Under the pieces are notes generated by a model. It was not told the origin of the DNA. It did not search any database and saw only the letters and a program-made list of their open reading frames with translations. From assembly GCF_965363235.1 (NCBI RefSeq), contig NC_134838.1, forward strand, positions 1,183,001 through 1,247,000: a stretch of 64,000 bases of DNA, read 5' to 3'. Both the position numbers and the translations under genes were made by a program. Positions 58,601-64,000 of this stretch are shown here, one piece after another. This DNA is from Mytilus galloprovincialis. Its lineage: Eukaryota; Mollusca; Bivalvia; Mytilida; Mytilidae. Position 1 is the first letter of the stretch, and every line of letters begins with the position of its first letter.

Positions 58601-61600
58601 TAGACATTCAGATCAGACATAACAGAGTCTTTTTATATTGACATACTGCAAATAGCTGACATATATTGTATTCAGGAGGTGTGGTAAGAAAAAATGTTGT
58701 GAAGAATTGTATTATATTTGTAGGAAGAAAAAAAAATGTTAAAATGAAAAGGTTATTTTTATTTTAAAGTGTTTTTTCTTTATGTATGTTTACCTTTTGT
58801 AACCTATAATATGCTGCAGGGCTGTCAAGTGGGGCATCCGTGTGCTTCGGGCCTGTCAAGTGGAGCATCCGTGTGCTACGGGCCAATCTTGTTTCTTTTT
58901 ATTTTAATTGATTCTTGTTTATGTATATGTACCTTTTGAATCCTATGATTAACAGGAATATCATGCCCCTGGGCTGTCAAAAGATGTTCATAATGCCTGG
59001 GAAGACGCTGCAGACATGTTTGAAAAGGCAGGAGCAAAGGTCACACAGGTTTCGTTACCTCATACACAGTATTCTATCCTATGTTATATTGTACTGAACT
59101 GTTGTGAAGTAGCTTCTAATATGGCTCGCTATGATGGAATAGAGTTTGGTAAGCTTTTGTATGCTATCAGGTGTTTTATAAATCGCAGTGCTTTATTGTT
59201 AAATAAGAGGATACTGGTAATATTCTGCTTTAACACATGACTCAGAGGTTAAGAAGTTATATTAACCAATTAAAACTAACAAAGCTAGTTTTCTCATTTT
59301 ATTTTTTTTCATTCATCTGTCTGTCCATCTGTTTGGTAGTCTTTCCAGTTTATGTCCCATCCACTATTCACTTCATCATTAAATTTAATTACAAATTACT
59401 CAGCCTCTGTAATTAGACATGCTTCTATATTTGGTGTTAATTTGTTGTGTTTAGGCTATTTTCATATCTCCTCATCAGTCACTTGCTTGTTTGATAATAC
59501 ATTAAATATTTATTATAACTACTGGACATATAATTTTTTAGTTAATATCTTTTTTCATGAGTAGGTATGCTTTGCATAACATCTTGCAACTTTCTATACT
59601 GAAACATTTCAAATTTAGCTTAAAGTGGGCTTGCTAGTAGCTTAACTTTTATTTGGAGGTCATAGAGCAACTAATGTTGGAATGAACTGGCCTTGATCCT
59701 AGTTGTGTTAACAGATCCATTTTAATTTCCAGGTCACAGAGCCCCGAATGAAGATTCAACTGAAGAGTTATATGCTGCTACCAGACACGAAGGATTTAAT
59801 GATGTTGTTAGAGGTAGAATACTGGCAGGAAATTATTTTTTATTAAGACAGTAAGTACAGTTAAAGGTCAATCAATGGGATGGTATTGAAGTATCAACAT
59901 TTTAATTTTTTATACGACCGCAAAAATTGAAAATTTTTGGTCGTATATTGGTATCACGTTGGCGTCGGCGTCGTCGGCGTCCGAATACTTCTAGTTTTCG
60001 CAATTTAACTTTAGTAAAAGTAAATAGAAATCTTTGAAATTTTGACACAAGGTTTATGACCACAAAAGGAAGGTTGGGATTGATTTTTGGAGTTTTGGTT
60101 CCAATAGTTTAAGAATTAAGGGCCAAAAAAGGGCCCAAATAAGCATTATTTTTGGTTTTAGCACAATAACTTTAGTGTAAGTAAATAGAAATCAATGAAA
60201 TTTAACACAAGGTTTATGACCACAAAATGAAGCTTGGGATTGATTTTGGGAGTTGAGGTCCGAACAGTTTAGGAATTAAGGGCCAAAAAAGGGCCCAAAT
60301 AAGCATTATTTTTGGTTTTAGCACAATAACTTTAGTATAAGTAAATAGAAATCTATGAAATTTAAACACAAGGTTTATGACCATAAAAGGAAGGTTGGGA
60401 TTGATTTTGGGAGTTTTGGTCCCAACAGTTTAGGAATATGGGGCCCAAAGGGTCCAAAATGAAACTTTGTTTGATTTCATCAAAAATTTAATAATTGGGG
60501 TTCTTTGATATGCCGAATCTGACTGTGTATGTAGATTCTTAATTTTTTGGTCCCGTTTTTATATTGGTCTACATTAAAGTCCAAAGGGTCCAAAATTAAA
60601 CTTAGTTTGATTTTAACAAAAATTAAATCCTTGGGGTTCTTTGATATGCTGAATCTAAAAATGTACTTAGATTTTTTATTATTGGCCCAGTTTTCAAGTT
60701 GGTCCAAATCAGGGTCCAAAATGAAACTTTGTTTGATTTCATCAAAAATTGAATAATTGAGGTTCTTTGATATGCCAAATCTAACTGTGTATGTAGATGC
60801 TTAATTTTTGGTCCCGTTTTCAAATGGGTCTACATTAAAGTCCAAAGGGTCCAAAATTAAACTAAGTTTGATTTTAACAAAAATTGAATTCTTTGGCTTC
60901 TTTGATATGCTGAATCTAAACATGTACTTAGATTTTTGATAATGGGCCCAGTTTTCAAGATGGTCCAAATCAGAATCCAAAATTATTATATTAAGTATTG
61001 TGCAATAGCAAGAAATTTTTAATTGCACAGTATTCAGCAATAGCAAGAAATCTTCAATTGTACAGTATTGTGCAATAGCAAGTATTCTAAATTGCACAGT
61101 ATTGCGCAATAGCAAGAAATATCTAATTGCACAATATTGTGCAATAGCAAGAAGTTTTCAATTGGAGTTATCTTTCTTTGTCCAGAATAGTAGTTGAATC
61201 AACTTAAATCATTGTTTTATACAATATACAATGTATATTCACTTTTACTACCAACTGATAAATTAAAACAATCTTTACCATTCAGTGATAACAAGCACAT
61301 TTTTTACATTTTAAAATTTTATGATGTATATAAATGAGTAGTTATTGTTGCAAACTTCATTAGAAATTTGAATTGAAATCAGTTTTGGAATAAGGGAAAG
61401 AGTAATGTGAAAAAAAAATTGGGGAGGGGGGTTCAATTTTTCTCATTTCAGATTTCATAAATAAAAAGAAAATTTCTTTAAACATTTTTTTGAGAGGATT
61501 AATATTCAACAGTATAGTGAATTGCTCAAAGGCAAAATTTTTAAGTTCATTAGACCACATTCATTCTGTGTCAGAAACTTATGCTGTGTCAACTATTTAA

Positions 61601-62284
61601 TCACAATCCAAATTTAGAGCTGAATCCAGCTTGAATGTTGTGTCCATACTTGCCCCAACCTTTCAGGGTTCAACCTCTGCGGTCGTATAAAGCTGCGCCC
61701 TGCGGAGCATCTGGTTTTATAATCTTGGACAGATCTTTACCAGCCTATAATCTTTGATTGATTTAGATAATTGTTCCACCAAAATTATTTTATTGGCTAA
61801 TGGATTTACAAAGACATCCTTTTCAGTCTATTTTGTACTTTTTGGAAGTATGGCATCTTATCACATATGTTATACAAGACTGCGATAAAATTTCAACAAC
61901 ACTTGTTTTTGAAAGGCATTATTATTGAATCAGACATTTTTATATTTAATCTGCAAAGAGATTTTACTTCTTTGAAAATGTCACAAAAAGACTTGATATT
62001 CTAATCATACCACATCCTATTATTGTTTTTATTCCATTGTCGGCTATATAAGTACAATTATATCTATATATTTGTTAGGAATTATGAAAAGTACTTTGCC
62101 AAAGCAATGCAAGTAAGAAGATTGATATCTGAGGACTTTAAGAAAGTTTATGCCTCTGGTGTGGACATATTACTAACCCCTACGACCTTGACCACAGCAC
62201 CAACATATAAATGGTTTACAGAGAGAGACAACAGGACTGCCTCAGAGGAACAGGACATCTTCACACAACCTGTAAATATGGCTG
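52686..62284 (+). CDS. QRSL1: glutamyl-tRNA(Gln) amidotransferase subunit A, mitochondrial (3' end missing)
   Basis: Nine exons: 52686-52709, 55041-55200, 55763-55964, 56747-56947, 57608-57783, 58002-58114, 58956-59148, 59733-59850 and 62079-62284. They join in frame to 464 codons. The product is the amidase subunit of mitochondrial GatCAB, which converts Glu-tRNA(Gln) to Gln-tRNA(Gln) using ammonia from glutamine. The amidase triad is present: K78 in PIAVKDN, cis-serine S181 in GGSSGGS, nucleophile S205 in [11 protein letters not shown]; the 24-residue serine spacing matches the family. Exon 1 encodes only MLSLTLKE, close to the human start; its donor GTTAAT is weak, so this exon is less sure than the rest. 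The last exon ends at NMAG, and the ~65 C-terminal residues (the LPAVSIP region) were not found before 64,000. A house-keeping gene, head-to-head with the kinase. Confidence 0.93.
53191..53282. mobile_element. 92-bp MITE with 9-bp target duplication
   Basis: Inverted ends of about 31 bp start TAGCTGCGGAACCGTAGCTC. GGTGATTGC lies on each side (53,182-53,190; 53,283-53,291). A 9-bp duplication is typical of Mutator-like transposons. It lies in QRSL1 intron 1. Confidence 0.8.
53770..54065 (+). repeat. dispersed repeat, copy of 3,070-3,390
   Basis: Shares ACAAACATGTTTAACCCCGC-like start, GAAGGACGCCTCCGGGTG and the closing TTGACACATTCCCCATTTCC. It lies in QRSL1 intron 1; the rest of that intron (54,070-55,040) shows nothing else recognisable. 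Confidence 0.65.
57000..57215 (-). repeat. reverse partial copy of the ~800-bp dispersed repeat
   Basis: Contains CATATTCCTGACTTGGTAC and TTGAACCTGGTTTTAAAGC, the reverse of sequence at 4,500-4,560. It lies in QRSL1 intron 4. The other QRSL1 introns up to 59,732 hold only AT-rich sequence, apart from the duplicated acceptor at 58,752-58,880. Confidence 0.6.
58752..58880 (+). repeat. diverged duplicate of the QRSL1 exon 7 acceptor region plus a 33-bp tandem pair
   Basis: TTTATGTATGTTTACCTTTTGT...CTGCAG then GGCTGTCAAG parallels the real intron end at 58,917-58,955 (TTTATGTATATGTACCTTTTG...AACAG) and the GGGCTGTCAA of exon 7. After it, GGCTGTCAAGTGG-GCATCCG with GTGCT-CGGGCC occurs twice. The copy is a potential decoy 3' splice site. 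Confidence 0.55.
59911..61716 (+). mobile_element. 1.8-kb repeat element with TATACGACCGC ends
   Basis: Begins TATACGACCGCAAAAATTG, which folds on the nearby GGTCGTATA, and ends near GCGGTCGTATAAAGCTGCGC followed by a GCT-CGC/GCG-AGC hairpin and ATCTGGTTTT. A GGCGTCGGCGTCG microsatellite is near the start. Inside are about three ~160-bp units (AAGTAAATAGAAATC), then about four ~120-bp units (GGGTTCTTTGATATGC), then ~35-bp units of GCAATAGCAAGAAAT at 61,000-61,155. It lies in QRSL1 intron 8. No coding content; the open frames follow the repeat units. Confidence 0.65.
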
Positions 62285-62439
62285 GTATGTACCAATTGTT
62301 TGTGAAAAAGATTCCATATCATATCACATGACAACTGGACTGACCCTTGGTATACATGATACATTATCAAGAATGACTGATTTAGCTCCTATGCATGAAA
62401 TCTCTGTTAAGAAACTGATTGCGCTCCATACATTACTTT

Positions 62440-63415
62440 CATATAATTTCATGGATGTACTAAGGAGTTATGTCCAATGTTTTTTGATTTTTAACCGGAT
62501 TTTTGTGACAAAAATGTTGGTTATTGATTTGGGGATGTACGGCGGGCGGCCGGGCGGGCGGGCGGGCGGGCGGCAATCAAATGTTGTCCGTGCATTAACT
62601 CATGAACCGTTCAACCAAAGCTTTTAAAATTTTAATATGTTGTTACTGACAACTAAATGAAGGTCAAGTTCAATAATGGCGATTTTGACTTTTACCGTTC
62701 AGGAGTTATGGTTCTTGAAAGATTGAAAAATGGAGTTGTCCGTGCATTTACGCATGAACTGTTCTACCAAAGCTTCCCAAATTTTAATATGTTGTTACTA
62801 ATGAAAGAATGGAGGTCAAGTTCAATAATGACGAATTTGACTTTTACCGTTCAGGAGTTATGGTTCTTGAAAGATTGAAAAATGAAGTTTCCAGTCGTGT
62901 CCGTGCATTTATGCATGAACTGTTCTACCAAAGCTTCCGAAATTTTAATATGCTGTTACTGATGACAAAATGGAGGTCAAGTTCAATAATGACGATTTTG
63001 ACTTTTACCGTTCAGGAGTTATGGTTCTTGAAAGATTGAAAAATGGTTTTTCCCGTCGTGTCCGTGCATTTTCTCATGAACCATTCAACCAAAGCTTTTG
63101 AAATTTTAATATGTTGTTACTGATGACAAAATAGAGGTCAAGTTCAATAATGACGATTTTGACTTTTACCGTTCAGGAGTTATGGTTCTTGAAAGATCGT
63201 AAAATGGCGTTTCCATTCAGGTTGTTGCATTTACTCATGAACCATTCAATCTAAGCTTTTCAAATTTTAATATGTTGATACTGATGACAAAATGGAGGTC
63301 AAATTTGATATTGACGATTTTCACTTTCACCATTCATCAGTAATGGTTCTTGTGATATTGCCAGGACACAAATAAATGTTAATAAATCCGGTTTGCTGTC
63401 GTTGTGACAGCCTCT
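62440..63415 (+). mobile_element. tandem-unit repeat with GGGC microsatellite and 3' hairpin
   Basis: After a GGGCGGGC tract (62,541-62,573), four to five units of 151-161 bp repeat GTCCGTGCATTTA, CAAAGCTT and ACTTTTACCGTTCAGGAG. It ends AAATCCGGTTT then a perfect hairpin GCTGTC/GACAGC and CTCTTG. Non-coding. It follows QRSL1 exon 9, where the last exon(s) were sought and not found. Confidence 0.65.
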
Positions 63416-64000
63416 TGTTTTTACCTACAATACAGAGTAAAATATTTTGCCCCCATAACACCCATTTTCTTTTCATAAAAGACTTAACAAGCTTATTAAA
63501 TATCTTTTACCAACATTTAAGCAGATTCTTGATTTCTTTTCTTTCTATTTGAGATCCAAATTATACCAATGCAAATATAAGGTAAAAATTCCAACCATAT
63601 GTCTCCTTTTAAATGCATTGGTCATCCAAGAAAGGGGGTTCCTACCCCTTGAACCCCATTGATCCAACACTGTCTTTTGTTATTCCATGTTCTAATTTGT
63701 GATATTCTAAAGATAAACTTTTATACTGCAATGCAATAAGTAGATATATATAGAATAATAGGTAGTTTCGTTTTTGATACGAGTTAAGATATTCCACATG
63801 ATATAGTCAGTATCAAAAACGAAACTACCTATTATTCTGTTTATCGGTAATTATGACGTCACACAATGTATTGCCTAATATTTTCAGTTGATACTCTCGA
63901 AAATATTTAAGAATTGAATGCTGCTTTTTGTAAATTTATTGGGATGTAAAAGCGTTGACCGAATTACATTTTGTATGAAGCGCGGCTCATACTAAAAATG
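63416..64000. other. gene-free right edge
   Basis: AT-rich sequence with one inverted-repeat element (63,752-63,838). The missing QRSL1 exon was not found here. Confidence 0.5.
63752..63838. mobile_element. 87-bp inverted-repeat element
   Basis: Two exact 29-bp inverted arms beginning AGAATAATAGGTAGTTTCG surround a 29-bp loop. No clear target duplication was found. Probably a MITE or its internal-deletion product. Confidence 0.65.

Noticed and set aside
61000..61155. Regular GCAATAGCAAGAAAT repeats as a CRISPR-like array or replication origin
   Set aside because: They are ~35-bp decayed tandem units without distinct spacers, inside a larger intronic repeat element of a eukaryotic gene.
62211..62627. 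138-codon frame after QRSL1 exon 9 as the missing C-terminal exon
   Set aside because: It has no resemblance to the expected LPAVSIP...GLPIGLQ region, overlaps exon 9 in another frame, and its right part enters the GGGC repeat.

Overview
The window is nuclear DNA of a eukaryote, most likely a bivalve mollusc and probably a mussel close to Mytilus. The reasons are AT-rich sequence, genes split by GT-AG introns, and a high density of interspersed repeats whose core phrases I recognise as mussel-type. The species call is inference; no database was searched.

Four host genes can be assembled exon by exon. At the left, on the minus strand, lie two tandem paralogues of a small Cys/Tyr-rich single-pass membrane protein with a PPxY tail (CYYR1/Shisa-like). 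One is complete (12,861 to 8,040, four exons, 161 aa). The other has only its first two exons in the window (6,563 to 427). At the right are two head-to-head genes: a NIMA-related protein kinase on the minus strand (52,456 to 30,069, 11 exons, 517 aa), and QRSL1, the mitochondrial glutamyl-tRNA(Gln) amidotransferase subunit A, on the plus strand (from 52,686, nine exons visible, last exon(s) not found). Their start codons are only 229 bp apart, so they probably share a divergent promoter.

Between and inside these genes are many mobile elements. At 21,069-25,860 is a Ty1/copia retrotransposon with identical 160-bp LTRs and one late frameshift. A decayed Ty3/gypsy reverse transcriptase lies at 13.9-14.7 kb. 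The kinase introns hold a LINE remnant, a Tc1-like element, a 3.8-kb element with TTAA ends, a 737-bp element with an 8-bp target duplication, and a pair of nested self-inserted elements with terminal hairpins. Three short palindromic MITE-like elements have clear target duplications. Several further repeat families combine a short microsatellite with a terminal hairpin.

The most unusual signal is tandem amplification of exon/intron junctions. Kinase exon 9 is followed by nine further copies of its own 3' end, each keeping a GTAAGT splice donor. Exon 3 of the complete Cys/Tyr-rich gene is followed by six to seven decayed copies of its 3' end and donor. The acceptor of QRSL1 exon 7 has a diverged upstream duplicate. 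No operons, CRISPR arrays or bacterial features are present.
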